DNA of 64,000 nucleotides from G965215045 sp965215045 (GTDB taxonomy: Bacteria > Pseudomonadota > Gammaproteobacteria > JABABF01), in the NCBI GenBank assembly GCA_965215045.1, contig OZ244031.1:1984001-2048000 (forward strand). The letters are read 5' to 3'. The translations under genes and the position numbers were made by a program. Positions within the stretch are counted from its first letter, which is position 1. Every line of letters starts with the position of its first letter. Under the pieces are notes generated by a model that saw nothing but the letters and a program-made list of their open reading frames with translations, did not search any database and was not told where the DNA came from. This document shows, piece after piece, positions 36,754 to 45,573 of this stretch.

Positions 36754-36831
36754 AACCATGATCTATGGCCTGGAAGAAACGCAAGCCGAGCTGAAACCAT
36801 GATCTATCGCCTGGAAGAAACGCAAGCCGAG
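36750..36831 (+). repeat. 41-bp tandem duplication across the alaS/carbonic anhydrase junction
   Basis: The 41 bases from 36750 to 36790 recur at 36791-36831 with one difference (G at 36766, C at 36807). Each copy contains the alaS stop context, the ATG of the next gene and its first eleven or so codons. The period is 2 modulo 3, so the upstream ATG is out of frame with the real gene. Confidence 0.95.
36758..36802 (+). CDS. Possible 14-codon leader peptide made by the duplication
   Basis: The first duplicated ATG opens MIYGLEETQAELKP, then a TGA that overlaps the true carbonic anhydrase ATG as ATGA. If translated it would restore stop-start coupling to the true gene. Whether it is translated is inference. 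Confidence 0.35.
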   Translation: MIYGLEETQAELKP

Positions 36832-37320
36832 CTGCGCGGTGCGGAGCATTTCATCGCCCCGGGAGCGGTGCTGATCGGCAGGGTGATCCTGGAGGCGCGC
36901 GCCAGCGTATGGTTCAACGCGGTACTGCGGGGCGATGTGGAACCCTTGCATATCGGCGAGGAGAGCAACGTGCAGGATTTTGCGATGTTGCATGCGGACC
37001 CGGGCTTTCCGCTGCAGATCGGCCCCCGGGTGACCATCGGGCACCATGCCGTCGTCCATGGCTGCACCGTCGACGAAGCCTGCCTGATCGGTATCAATGC
37101 CGTGATCCTTAACGGTGCCCGCCTGGGCCGGCACTGCCTGGTCGGTGCCAATGCCATGGTGCCGGAAGGCATGGAGGTGCCGGAGGGTTCGCTGGTGGTC
37201 GGCACGCCGGCCAGGGTGCGGCGCAGCCTGAGTTCGGAGGAGCGCACCATCCTCGAGGCCTCGGCACAAAATTATGTGCAGAATGCCCAGCGTTTCCTGC
37301 GCGGTCTCAAACCCGCCTGA
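36799..37320 (+). CDS. Gamma-class carbonic anhydrase-like hexapeptide protein (YrdA/PaaY type)
   Basis: 173 residues of left-handed beta-helix repeats. Conserved elements are NAVLRGDVEPLHIGEESNVQD and the metal histidines in MLHAD and GHHAVVHGC, followed by GANAMVPEGMEVPEGSLVVG. Members bind zinc or iron and some hydrate CO2; activity here is not proven by sequence. Its original start was probably 5 bp after alaS; the duplication moved the functional ATG 46 bp downstream. Confidence 0.88.
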   Translation: MIYRLEETQAELRGAEHFIAPGAVLIGRVILEARASVWFNAVLRGDVEPLHIGEESNVQDFAMLHADPGFPLQIGPRVTIGHHAVVHGCTVDEACLIGINAVILNGARLGRHCLVGANAMVPEGMEVPEGSLVVGTPARVRRSLSSEERTILEASAQNYVQNAQRFLRGLKPA

Positions 37321-37363
37321 GAGGCTGTATTAGAATTGCCGCCTGCACGCCCGGGAATCTTCG

Positions 37364-39031
37364 ATGTCTGCCGCCCAGGAATTCAATCTCGCCGACCTGT
37401 TCGAACTGGCAGTAGACCAGTACGGCGACCGGGAATGCCTGGTGGTCGGCGAGCGCCGTTGTACCTTCAGGGAACTCGATGCGCGCGCCAATCGCTGCGC
37501 TCATTACATGGCCCGGCGCGGCATCGGTGCCGGCGACCACGTCGGTATCTACGCGCTCAATTCCATGGAATGGGTGGAATTGATGTGGGCGACGGTCAAG
37601 CTGCGGGCCGTGTGGATCAACATCAATTATCGTTATATCGCCGATGAGTTGGCCTACCTGTTTGACAACGCCGACCTCAAGATGTTGTTTTGTGAGCGGC
37701 AGTTCCTGGGACTGGCACAGGAGGCGGCAACCCCCGGGCTCATGCAAAATTGCGTCTTCATCGAGGATGGCAGCGGGACCGCGCTCCCGGAGACGGTAAC
37801 GGAATACGAAGAGGCCCTGGCGCAGGGCTCTGCAGAGCGTGATTTCGAGGCGCGTTCGGGAGACGATCTCTACATTCTCTACACCGGTGGCACCACGGGC
37901 ATGCCCAAGGGCGTGGTCTGGCGTCATGAAGACGTGTTTTTTACCCTGGGAGGCGGCATCGACGCCATGAGCGGCGAGCGTGTGCAAGAGCCCATGGACA
38001 TCATCCGCCGCGGCTTGAAAAACGGGCCGGTCACCATGCTCAGCACGGCACCCCTGATGCACGGCGCCTGCCAGTGGGGCGTGATCAACAGTGCTTACGA
38101 GGGGCGGAAAATCCTGCTCATGCGCAAGTTCGACGCCGAGGAGGTGTGGCGTGCGGTGGAACGGGAAAAAGTCAACGGCATCATGATCACCGGCGATGCG
38201 ATGGGCCGCCCGATGATCGAGGCGTACGCAGCGAACCCCGGGGCCTTCGACTGTTCCTCCCTGTTCATGGTGACGAGCACGGCCGCCATTTTTTCCGCCT
38301 CGGTCAAGGAACAGTTCCTGCAGCATTTCCCGGAATTGCTGATCATCGACGGCGTCGGTGCCTCGGAATTCGGCTCCAGCGGCATGATGACCGTGAACAA
38401 GGAGCAGGTGCAGAGCGAACTCAGCATTTCTCCGAACTCCGATACCCTGGTAGTGGATGAGAATTTCGACCCCCTGCCTCCCGGCAGCGACAAGATCGGC
38501 AAGATTGCGCGCCGCGGCAACCTGCCCCTGGGCTATTACAAGGACGAGAAAAAAAGTGCCGAGGTTTTCGTCACTGCGGCAGATGGCACGCGCTACTCGG
38601 TGCCCGGGGATTTTGCCCGCATCGAGGAGGACGGGCGCATCACCCTGCTGGGCCGCGGCAACACCTGCATCAACTCCGGCGGCATGAAAATTTTTCCGGA
38701 AGAGGTGGAACAGGCACTCAAATCGCACGCGGATGTTTTCGATGCGGTGGTGGTCGGTGCCCCCGACGAACGTTGGGGGGAGCAGGTGGCGGCGGTGGTC
38801 GAGGCGCGCCCGGGGTGTCAGCCGGAATTGCAGAGTCTGCAGGAACATTGCCGGGTTCACATCGCGGGGTTCAAAATTCCGCGGCAATTGCACCTGGTTG
38901 CGCGTATCTTGCGCTCACCCAGCGGCAAACCGGATTATCCCTGGGCCCGGCAGCTGGTCACAGGCCCCGGGGAGGCTAGCACCGCGGACGCCGCTAAGAC
39001 ATTTTCGAGAGGCGAGGGCCGGGGAAACTGA
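37364..39031 (+). CDS. Acyl-CoA synthetase (AMP-forming)
   Basis: 555 residues, ANL superfamily. The P-loop-like A3 motif is YTGGTTGMPKG, the A8 region GRGNTCINSGGMKIFPEEVE, and the C-terminal catalytic Lys lies in PSGKPDYPWA. It resembles FadD-type synthetases of steroid and long-chain acid catabolism in actinobacteria and marine Gammaproteobacteria (family recognition, not substrate proof). The stop overlaps the P450 start by one base (TGATG), so the pair is probably one transcription unit. Confidence 0.87.
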   Translation: MSAAQEFNLADLFELAVDQYGDRECLVVGERRCTFRELDARANRCAHYMARRGIGAGDHVGIYALNSMEWVELMWATVKLRAVWININYRYIADELAYLFDNADLKMLFCERQFLGLAQEAATPGLMQNCVFIEDGSGTALPETVTEYEEALAQGSAERDFEARSGDDLYILYTGGTTGMPKGVVWRHEDVFFTLGGGIDAMSGERVQEPMDIIRRGLKNGPVTMLSTAPLMHGACQWGVINSAYEGRKILLMRKFDAEEVWRAVEREKVNGIMITGDAMGRPMIEAYAANPGAFDCSSLFMVTSTAAIFSASVKEQFLQHFPELLIIDGVGASEFGSSGMMTVNKEQVQSELSISPNSDTLVVDENFDPLPPGSDKIGKIARRGNLPLGYYKDEKKSAEVFVTAADGTRYSVPGDFARIEEDGRITLLGRGNTCINSGGMKIFPEEVEQALKSHADVFDAVVVGAPDERWGEQVAAVVEARPGCQPELQSLQEHCRVHIAGFKIPRQLHLVARILRSPSGKPDYPWARQLVTGPGEASTADAAKTFSRGEGRGN

Positions 39032-40437
39032 TGGAAACACAAGTGGCAACTCGATCTTCGGCGGCGATGCCGGGCTTTGTCAAAGTCACGGCGAGCTATC
39101 CCGGGGTCAATACCAGGCTGAGGCATGTCCCGGGCAGTTACGGCCTGCCGGTGCTGGGCCGACTGCCCCTGCTCATGAAGGACCCGTACCGGCTGACCCT
39201 GGAACATTACCGGAAATACGGGCCGGTCTCGCGTTTCCGCCTGTCTCGTTACAAGGGCGTGCTGGCACTGGGGCCCGAGATTTCGCAGCGGCTGTTCACG
39301 GACCCGGAACAGATTTTTTCCACCGCCCTGGGATACGACAACCTGATCCAGGATTTTTTCCCGGGCGGCCTGTTGTTTAAAGATTTTACCGAGCACCGCT
39401 TCCAGAGACGGCTCCTGCAGACCAGTTTCAAAACCGAGACCATGCAAGGCTATGTGAAAACCATGGGCGAGGTGTTCGACCGCGATATCGAAGCCTGGAA
39501 CCTGGAACAGCCGCTGCCGTTTTTCCCGGCCATTAAGCGCCTGTTGTTGATCAATGCCATAAAGGTGTTTTACGGTGTCGACGAGGACCGCGAGCTGTCC
39601 ACGGAACTCAGGAACACCTTCAACGAGGCGATGATGGGACAGATGGCACTGCTGTACTGGAGAATCCCGGGACTGCGCTACGATCGCGGTGCCAGGGCCA
39701 GCATGCGTCTGCGACGTTATGCGCAGGGATTGCTGGATGAGCACCGGGAGAGTGATCACGGCAGCATGCTGTGTTACATGTGCCGGGAGACCCGCGAGGA
39801 CGGAACGCCTTTTCCCGACGAGGAGATTATCGATCATCTGAATTTCGTGCTGTTTGCCGCGCACGACACCACCACCAGCGTGCTCTCCCAGATGTTTCAT
39901 TACCTGGGCAAGCATCCGGATTGGCAGGAGCGTTTGCGCGCGGAAGTGCAGTCTGTAGGTGAAGATGGCGGACTTCCCTCTTGGGAGGAACTGCAACAGC
40001 GGATGCCGGTCGCCGAGCAACTGGTGCAGGAAGTGCTGCGCCTGAATCCCTCGGTCACCATCATGATGCGCAGGCTGTTGCGGGACTCGGAACTGGGCGG
40101 GGTGCAACTGCCGGCCCACACCCGTATTTTCCACATGCCTTGTTTTAATCATCGCATGCCGGAGTACTGGACCGCCCCGCATGATTTTGACCCGGACCGT
40201 TTCTCGGAGGAACGCGCCGAACACAAGCGCGCGCCTTTCTTGCACGTGCCTTTCGGCGGCGGCGCGCACAAGTGCATCGGCATGCATTTTGCCAAGCTCC
40301 AGGCCAAGTTGTTTTTACATCGTTTTATCCGCCGGCATCGTTTTCGTCATGCCCCGGGATACGCCGATGAGCTGACGGTGGTGCCGCTGCCCAGGCCCAA
40401 GGATGATCTGCCGTTGGTGATCGAGAGACTTAACTGA
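39031..40437 (+). CDS. Cytochrome P450
   Basis: 468 residues. Haem-binding loop FGGGAHKCIGMHFAK with the Cys ligand (about residue 412), K-helix EVLR (ExxR), and I-helix FAAHDTTTS, a variant of AGxxTT. No N-terminal membrane anchor, so soluble and dependent on external redox partners; no ferredoxin or reductase gene is adjacent. Coupled to the acyl-CoA synthetase, it may hydroxylate a fatty acid, terpenoid or steroid side chain. Its last 8 bases overlap the convergent corC-like gene. Confidence 0.9.
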   Translation: METQVATRSSAAMPGFVKVTASYPGVNTRLRHVPGSYGLPVLGRLPLLMKDPYRLTLEHYRKYGPVSRFRLSRYKGVLALGPEISQRLFTDPEQIFSTALGYDNLIQDFFPGGLLFKDFTEHRFQRRLLQTSFKTETMQGYVKTMGEVFDRDIEAWNLEQPLPFFPAIKRLLLINAIKVFYGVDEDRELSTELRNTFNEAMMGQMALLYWRIPGLRYDRGARASMRLRRYAQGLLDEHRESDHGSMLCYMCRETREDGTPFPDEEIIDHLNFVLFAAHDTTTSVLSQMFHYLGKHPDWQERLRAEVQSVGEDGGLPSWEELQQRMPVAEQLVQEVLRLNPSVTIMMRRLLRDSELGGVQLPAHTRIFHMPCFNHRMPEYWTAPHDFDPDRFSEERAEHKRAPFLHVPFGGGAHKCIGMHFAKLQAKLFLHRFIRRHRFRHAPGYADELTVVPLPRPKDDLPLVIERLN

Positions 40438-41758
40438 TCTCCGCCACCTGGACGACCGGTGTGTCCGGCGTCTCTTTTTCCTCCGCGGTATCGTCTTCGG
40501 CCGCCAGGCGCAGGCGGGCGCGGCGCACCACCTTGTCGTCGCGCACGGACAGCACCTCCAATATGTAGCGCTCGACCTTGATCGACATCTGCGGTTCCGG
40601 CAGGCTGCCCAGGTGCTTGACGATCAAACCGTTCAGGGTGGTGACACCGTTGCTGGGCAGGGACCATCCCAGTTCCTTGTTGATGTCATGGATGGTGGTG
40701 GCCCCCTCGATAATATAACTGCCGTCCGGGCGCGGGTGGATGTCTTGAGAGAAAGCGGTTTCCCTGAGTCCCAGGTTCACCTTGCCGACGATTTCTTCCA
40801 GGATGTCTTGCATCGTGACAATGCCCTCGGTCGCCCCGTATTCATCGACGACGATGGCGAGGCTGGAGTTCTCCTCCTGGAAATTGTGCAACTGCGTCGG
40901 CACCGTGGTGCCCTCCGGGACGAAGTACGGTTTCTGTGCGAACTTGCGCAAGGCCTCGGGAGTCAGCGGGTTTTGCAGCAGGCGGGGCAGGTCGCGGACA
41001 TCGAGCACGCCGATAATATGATCCAGGTCGCCCTGGTAGACCGGCACCCGCGTGATGCGATCTTCTGCAAACAACTCCAACAACTGCTGGGGGTTGCTGT
41101 TGATCTCGGCCCCGACCACCTGGTTGCGCGGTGCCATGATGTCATCGACGGTGATGTGTTCCAGGCGCAGAATATTGACCAGCATCTGCCGGTACTTGTC
41201 CGGCAGGTCGGCCTCCTGGTCGTGCAGGATATGCAGCAGGTCTTCGTGGTCTATGGGCTGGTCCCGGTGCAGGTCCGGTTTGACGCCCATCACGCGCAGC
41301 ATGGCATTGCTGAAAAAGTTCAGGAATTTAACCAGCGGCATCAGCAGGACCATCAATGGCGCCAGGATGTAACTGGCACCGAAGGCGATACGCTCGGGAT
41401 GCAGGGCGGCCAGGGTCTTGGGGCCGGTCTCGGCAAATACCAGGATGAAAAAGGTCAGGGTGATGGTGGCGATCAGTGGACCGGCGTCGCCATACAGGCG
41501 CAGTGCCAGCACCGTGGTCAGCACCGAGGCACTGATGTTGACCACGTTATTGCCGATCAGGATCAGTCCCAGCAGGCGGTCCTTGCGCTCCAACAGGCGA
41601 TGGACACGCTGCGCGCTGCGATGGCCTTTTTTACTCAGCGAGCGCAACCGGTAGCGGTCCAACGCCAGCATGCCGGTTTCAGAACTGGAGAAAAAGGCGG
41701 ACAGGAACAAAAGCCCGACCAGCAGCCCGAGCAGAAGTTCCGAAGACAGTGCGTTCAA
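40430..41758 (-). CDS. HlyC/CorC (CNNM) family transporter, YfjD-like
   Basis: 442 residues. N-terminal DUF21/CNNM membrane domain with three to four segments (LLLGLLVGLLFLSAFFSSSETG at the start), then paired CBS domains (DIMAPRNQVV, IIGVLDVRDL, SLAIVVDEYGATEGIVT) and a C-terminal CorC_HlyC domain. The family is linked to magnesium efflux or homeostasis. It lies 76 bp downstream of the ypjD-like gene on the same strand, a pairing common in Gammaproteobacteria. Confidence 0.9.
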   Translation of the reverse strand: MNALSSELLLGLLVGLLFLSAFFSSSETGMLALDRYRLRSLSKKGHRSAQRVHRLLERKDRLLGLILIGNNVVNISASVLTTVLALRLYGDAGPLIATITLTFFILVFAETGPKTLAALHPERIAFGASYILAPLMVLLMPLVKFLNFFSNAMLRVMGVKPDLHRDQPIDHEDLLHILHDQEADLPDKYRQMLVNILRLEHITVDDIMAPRNQVVGAEINSNPQQLLELFAEDRITRVPVYQGDLDHIIGVLDVRDLPRLLQNPLTPEALRKFAQKPYFVPEGTTVPTQLHNFQEENSSLAIVVDEYGATEGIVTMQDILEEIVGKVNLGLRETAFSQDIHPRPDGSYIIEGATTIHDINKELGWSLPSNGVTTLNGLIVKHLGSLPEPQMSIKVERYILEVLSVRDDKVVRRARLRLAAEDDTAEEKETPDTPVVQVAEIS

Positions 41759-41834
41759 AAGAGGCGGTCGACGCGGAAGCCGGGGCTATTATCGCACAGA
41801 AAGCCCGGCGCTAAATTGCGCACCGGGCCGCGCT

Positions 41835-42632
41835 TCAGGAGAGCAGGAATTCGCCGCCCAGGAGGACGATGAGCAGCAGGCCCAGGCCGCCCAGGGTCCA
41901 ACGGGCGGTGGCGGCACCTTGCCAATGGAACAGGCGGCGCCCTGCCAGCAGGGTGCAGAGCATGGCCAGGGCAACCGCCGGGAAGGTGTTTTGCAGCACG
42001 GCGGGCCGGCCGCCGGGGAAATCCGCCAGCAGCAGGCCACTGGCCAGCACCGCTCCCAGCAGCAGGGCGCCCAAGAGCAGTACCTGGAACAGGTTCCGGT
42101 CTTGGGCCTCCAGCGAGGGGAGCAGGCGCGCCAGGCCCAGGACCCGGTGTTTTTTCAAACGGGCATGAAAAAACAGGATGTACAGAACCTGGGCACCGGC
42201 GATGCTGAGCAGGGAGAAGGCGGCGACCGAGAGCAGGGCATGGAATACCGGGACCTGGCCCCGCACCAGCACATCCCCGCTGTCGGGGCGCCACAGGGTC
42301 AGGAGTATCGCCGCTGCGGCCAGCGGCTGAAACAGGATCAGCAATCGTTCCACCTGCGGGCGAAATACGCTGTAGAAAAGCGTGATGCCGACGGTGACGC
42401 ACAGCAACAGGGAAAGCGCGGGCAGCGGCTCCAAGTTAATTCCGCCCGTGGGCTGTACGCCGTGATACAGTGCCAATGCGTGCAGGCCCACGGCCAGGCA
42501 TCCCAAGAACACGCTCCAGTTGCGAACCGCACTTTCCGGGTCGCGCCAGGCATGGGCAAACTGGTGCAAGGCTGCCGCTGCGTACAACAGCACCGCAGAG
42601 AGAGAGAACACTTGGACCATGAAGTTCATCAT
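41835..42632 (-). CDS. YpjD/CcsA-like cytochrome c assembly family membrane protein
   Basis: 265 residues, about eight hydrophobic membrane segments along its whole length. Similar in layout to YpjD inner-membrane proteins of the CcsA/CcmC family that usually sit between ffh and corC; ffh is not next to it here. A WxWD haem-handling motif is not seen, so haem export should not be assumed. Read divergently from gyrA. Confidence 0.78.
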   Translation of the reverse strand: MMNFMVQVFSLSAVLLYAAAALHQFAHAWRDPESAVRNWSVFLGCLAVGLHALALYHGVQPTGGINLEPLPALSLLLCVTVGITLFYSVFRPQVERLLILFQPLAAAAILLTLWRPDSGDVLVRGQVPVFHALLSVAAFSLLSIAGAQVLYILFFHARLKKHRVLGLARLLPSLEAQDRNLFQVLLLGALLLGAVLASGLLLADFPGGRPAVLQNTFPAVALAMLCTLLAGRRLFHWQGAATARWTLGGLGLLLIVLLGGEFLLS

Positions 42633-42710
42633 AACCCAAATTCATCGGCTGCGCAGCATTCGCGCGGGGTTCCCAAGGCAGCGTTTCCAGGCGTTCTAAA
42701 GACCTGTGCG

Positions 42711-42719
42711 TGCTATAAT
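42711..42719 (+). promoter_or_regulatory. Extended -10 promoter for gyrA
   Basis: TGCTATAAT is a perfect -10 with the extended TGN element, 51 bp before the gyrA GTG. The -35 region is weak, as is usual for extended -10 promoters. Confidence 0.55.
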
Positions 42720-42769
42720 TTTTCCTTGGCCTGCGGCCACTTGCGCTTGTTTACGCCCCGGGAGAATCG

Positions 42770-45541
42770 GTGAGCGATTTTGCCAAAGAAATACAAGTTG
42801 TTCCCATAGAGGAGGAGCTTAAAAAGTCCTACTTAGACTATGCGATGAGCGTGATCATAGGCCGCGCATTGCCCGATGTTCGCGATGGTTTCAAGCCGGT
42901 GCATCGCCGCATTCTCTACGCCATGCGCGAACTGGGCAACGACTGGGATAAACCGTACAAGAAATCCGCCCGGGTAGTCGGCGACGTCATCGGCAAGTAC
43001 CATCCGCACGGTGACGCCGCGGTCTACGAAACCATCGTGCGCATGGCGCAGCCGTTTGCCATGCGCTACCTGCTGGTGGACGGACAGGGAAATTTTGGTT
43101 CGGTAGACGGCGATGCACCCGCCGCCATGCGTTACACCGAGATTCGCATGAGCCGTTTTGCGCAACAGTTGCTGGCGGACATCGAGTGTGAAACCGTGGA
43201 TTTTGCGCCGAATTACGACGGCACCGAACAGATCCCCCAGGTATTGCCGACGCGCGTCCCCCACCTGCTGGTCAATGGCTCCTCGGGTATCGCTGTCGGC
43301 ATGGCGACCAACGTGCCACCGCACAACCTGGCCGAAGTGTGCCGGGCCTGCCAGGCACTGTTGGAAAATCCCGGCCTGGACCTGGAACAGCTGCTGGAAT
43401 ACATCCCGGGGCCGGATTTTCCCACCGCGGGGCTGATTAACGGCCGCGCCGGCATCGTCTCGGCGTACCGCACCGGGCGCGGCCGCCTTCTTTTGCGCGC
43501 CCGCGCCCGCATCGAGGACGGTGACAAAAGCGCGCGCCAGAGAATTATCATCAGTGAGCTTCCCTACCGGGTCAACAAGGCGCGCCTGGTCGAACGGATC
43601 GCCGAACTGGTGCGCGAGAAAAAACTGCAGGGTATCGCCGAATTGCGAGACGAGTCCGACAAGGACGGCATTCGCATCGTGGTGGAGCTGCGCCAGGGAG
43701 AGATCGGCGAAGTGGTGCTGAACAATCTTTATTCCCGGGGCGGTCTGCAGACCAGCTTCGGCATCAACATGGTGACCCTGGTCGAGGGCAGTCCCCGCCT
43801 GCTCAATCTCAAGGAGGTCCTGGAGGCTTTTTTACAGCACCGGCGCGAGGTGGTGACGCGCCGCACCCTGTTCTTGCTGCGCAAGGCCCGGCAGCGGGCC
43901 CACCTGCTGGAGGCCCTGCTGCTGGCCTCCGCGCACATCGATACCGTGGTGGAGACTATTCGGCAGGCTGCATCGCCGGCTGCAGCACGGGAACAATTGC
44001 TGGCCCGGACCTGGACGCCCTCGTCCATACTGCTGGGTATGCTGGCGGAACTTGCGACCGGGGAACACCGACCCGAGGACCTGGGTGCCGAATACGGCCT
44101 GGTCGAAGAGCAGGGTCAGCAGCTGTATCGTTTTTCACCGGAGCAGGTGCAGGCGATACTGGAACTGCGTCTGCAGCGGCTCACCGGCTTGGAGCAGCAA
44201 AAGATTAAGGATGAATATGAAAATAAAATCAAGGATATAAAGAAATATATTCAGATACTTTCTGAACCGGATATGCTGCGCGAGGTGATTCGCGATGAGC
44301 TGCGGGAACTGGTCGATGGCTACGGGGATGAGCGGCGCACGGAAATTGTCGAATCGCAGCTGGACCTGGAGGAGGAGGACCTGGTGCAAAACGAACGCCG
44401 GGTCTTCAGCCTGACCCGGGACGGCTATGCCATCGCCCAGTCCCTGGAGGAGTATCGCTCCCAGAGGCGGGGCGGGCAGGGCCGTTCAGGGGCTGCGGTC
44501 AAGGAGGAGGATCTGATCGAACAGCTGTTTGTCGCCGAAGCCCTGGATACCCTGCTCTGTTTCAGCAACCTGGGCCGGGTGTATTCCCTGCGCGCCTTTC
44601 GCATTCCCAGGGCGAGTCTCAACACGCGCGGACGCCCGCTGGCCAACCTGCTGTCCCTGCAGGAGGGGGAGCAGATCTGCATGATACGGCCGCTGCGCGC
44701 CTCCACCGATGAATACCTGTTGTTGTGCACCGCCCGGGGCAAGGTCAAAAGAACCCCCATGCAGGCCTTTAAAAATCTGCGCCGCAACGGGCTGCGCGCC
44801 CTGCGCCTGGTGGAGGGCGATACCCTGGTCAGCGTGCAGGTGGCCACGGCCGATGCAGACCTGATGTTGTTTGGCAGCAATGGCCGCTGCTGCCGCTTCG
44901 CCGTCGACCGGGTGCGGGCGTCGGGGCGCAATGCACAGGGAGTGCGCGGCATGCGTCTGCGGGACGGGGCGCAGGTGGTCGCCGCCATTGTGCCGGGGCA
45001 GGGAGAAATTCTCTGCATCAGTGAAAACGGCTACGGCAAGCGCAGCCGGCTGGAAGATTTTCCACGCAAGGGCCGCGGCGGCCTGGGGGTCATCGCACTG
45101 CGCACCAACGAGCGCAACAGTGCCCTGGTGGCGGCCGTGCAGGTGAGCGCGGCAGATGAACTGATCGTGATCAGCGATCGCGGCACGCTGGTGCGTGTTC
45201 CCATCGCCGAGATTTCCGTGATCGGACGCAATACCCAGGGCGTGCGCATCGCGCGCCTGCGCCGGGGTGAAAAAGTGGCGGCAGTGGCGCGCGTGCCGGG
45301 CAACGGGGAACTGCAGTTTGCACAGGGTGCAAGCAGGGGCGGTGCCGCAGAAGGCGAGGGTGCAAGCAGGGGCAGTGCGGGTCCGCAGGAACCGAGGGCA
45401 CTTCCGGGACCGGCGTGCGAGCAGGGGCAGGGCCGCGGGGGAGGAGAGCGAGGGCACTTCCGGGACCGACGTCGGGACCCGGGCCGCGGGGGAGGAGACC
45501 GACTTCGAGAGTCCGTCTGCGGAGGATGCGGCGGATCTTGA
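42770..45541 (+). CDS. gyrA: DNA gyrase subunit A, with altered C-terminal tail
   Basis: 923 residues. Catalytic Tyr in AAMRYTEIRMS; the gyrase-specific GyrA box QRRGGQGRSG separates it from ParC. The C-terminal beta-pinwheel (about residues 520-845) wraps DNA. GTG start with GGGAGAA upstream. At the quinolone-determining positions it has HPHGDAAVYE, that is Ala and Glu where E. coli has Ser83 and Asp87. After about residue 850 the frame runs into Gly/Arg-rich sequence and stops at 45541, whereas an acidic tail ending EDAADLDGDVERETD is present in another frame and stops at 45569, just before serC; see the repeat entry. Confidence 0.93.
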   Translation: MSDFAKEIQVVPIEEELKKSYLDYAMSVIIGRALPDVRDGFKPVHRRILYAMRELGNDWDKPYKKSARVVGDVIGKYHPHGDAAVYETIVRMAQPFAMRYLLVDGQGNFGSVDGDAPAAMRYTEIRMSRFAQQLLADIECETVDFAPNYDGTEQIPQVLPTRVPHLLVNGSSGIAVGMATNVPPHNLAEVCRACQALLENPGLDLEQLLEYIPGPDFPTAGLINGRAGIVSAYRTGRGRLLLRARARIEDGDKSARQRIIISELPYRVNKARLVERIAELVREKKLQGIAELRDESDKDGIRIVVELRQGEIGEVVLNNLYSRGGLQTSFGINMVTLVEGSPRLLNLKEVLEAFLQHRREVVTRRTLFLLRKARQRAHLLEALLLASAHIDTVVETIRQAASPAAAREQLLARTWTPSSILLGMLAELATGEHRPEDLGAEYGLVEEQGQQLYRFSPEQVQAILELRLQRLTGLEQQKIKDEYENKIKDIKKYIQILSEPDMLREVIRDELRELVDGYGDERRTEIVESQLDLEEEDLVQNERRVFSLTRDGYAIAQSLEEYRSQRRGGQGRSGAAVKEEDLIEQLFVAEALDTLLCFSNLGRVYSLRAFRIPRASLNTRGRPLANLLSLQEGEQICMIRPLRASTDEYLLLCTARGKVKRTPMQAFKNLRRNGLRALRLVEGDTLVSVQVATADADLMLFGSNGRCCRFAVDRVRASGRNAQGVRGMRLRDGAQVVAAIVPGQGEILCISENGYGKRSRLEDFPRKGRGGLGVIALRTNERNSALVAAVQVSAADELIVISDRGTLVRVPIAEISVIGRNTQGVRIARLRRGEKVAAVARVPGNGELQFAQGASRGGAAEGEGASRGSAGPQEPRALPGPACEQGQGRGGGERGHFRDRRRDPGRGGGDRLRESVCGGCGGS
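45325..45500 (+). repeat. Imperfect short tandem repeats at the gyrA 3' end, with probable frameshift
   Basis: GGTGCAAGCAGGGGC occurs twice 33 bp apart (about 45326 and 45359), GAGGGCACTTCCGGGACCG twice 56 bp apart (45394 and 45450), and GGGCCGCGGGGGAGGAGA twice 51 bp apart (45430 and 45481). Because not all spacings are multiples of three, the peptide EGTSGT appears in two different frames and the acidic GyrA tail lies out of frame with the body of the gene. Confidence 0.8.
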
Positions 45542-45573
45542 CGGGGATGTTGAGCGGGAGACGGACTGAGCGC

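Noticed and set aside
41670..42773. Forward Gln-rich open frame opposite the ypjD-like gene
   Set aside because: Low-complexity antisense translation of Leu/Ala-rich membrane protein codons.
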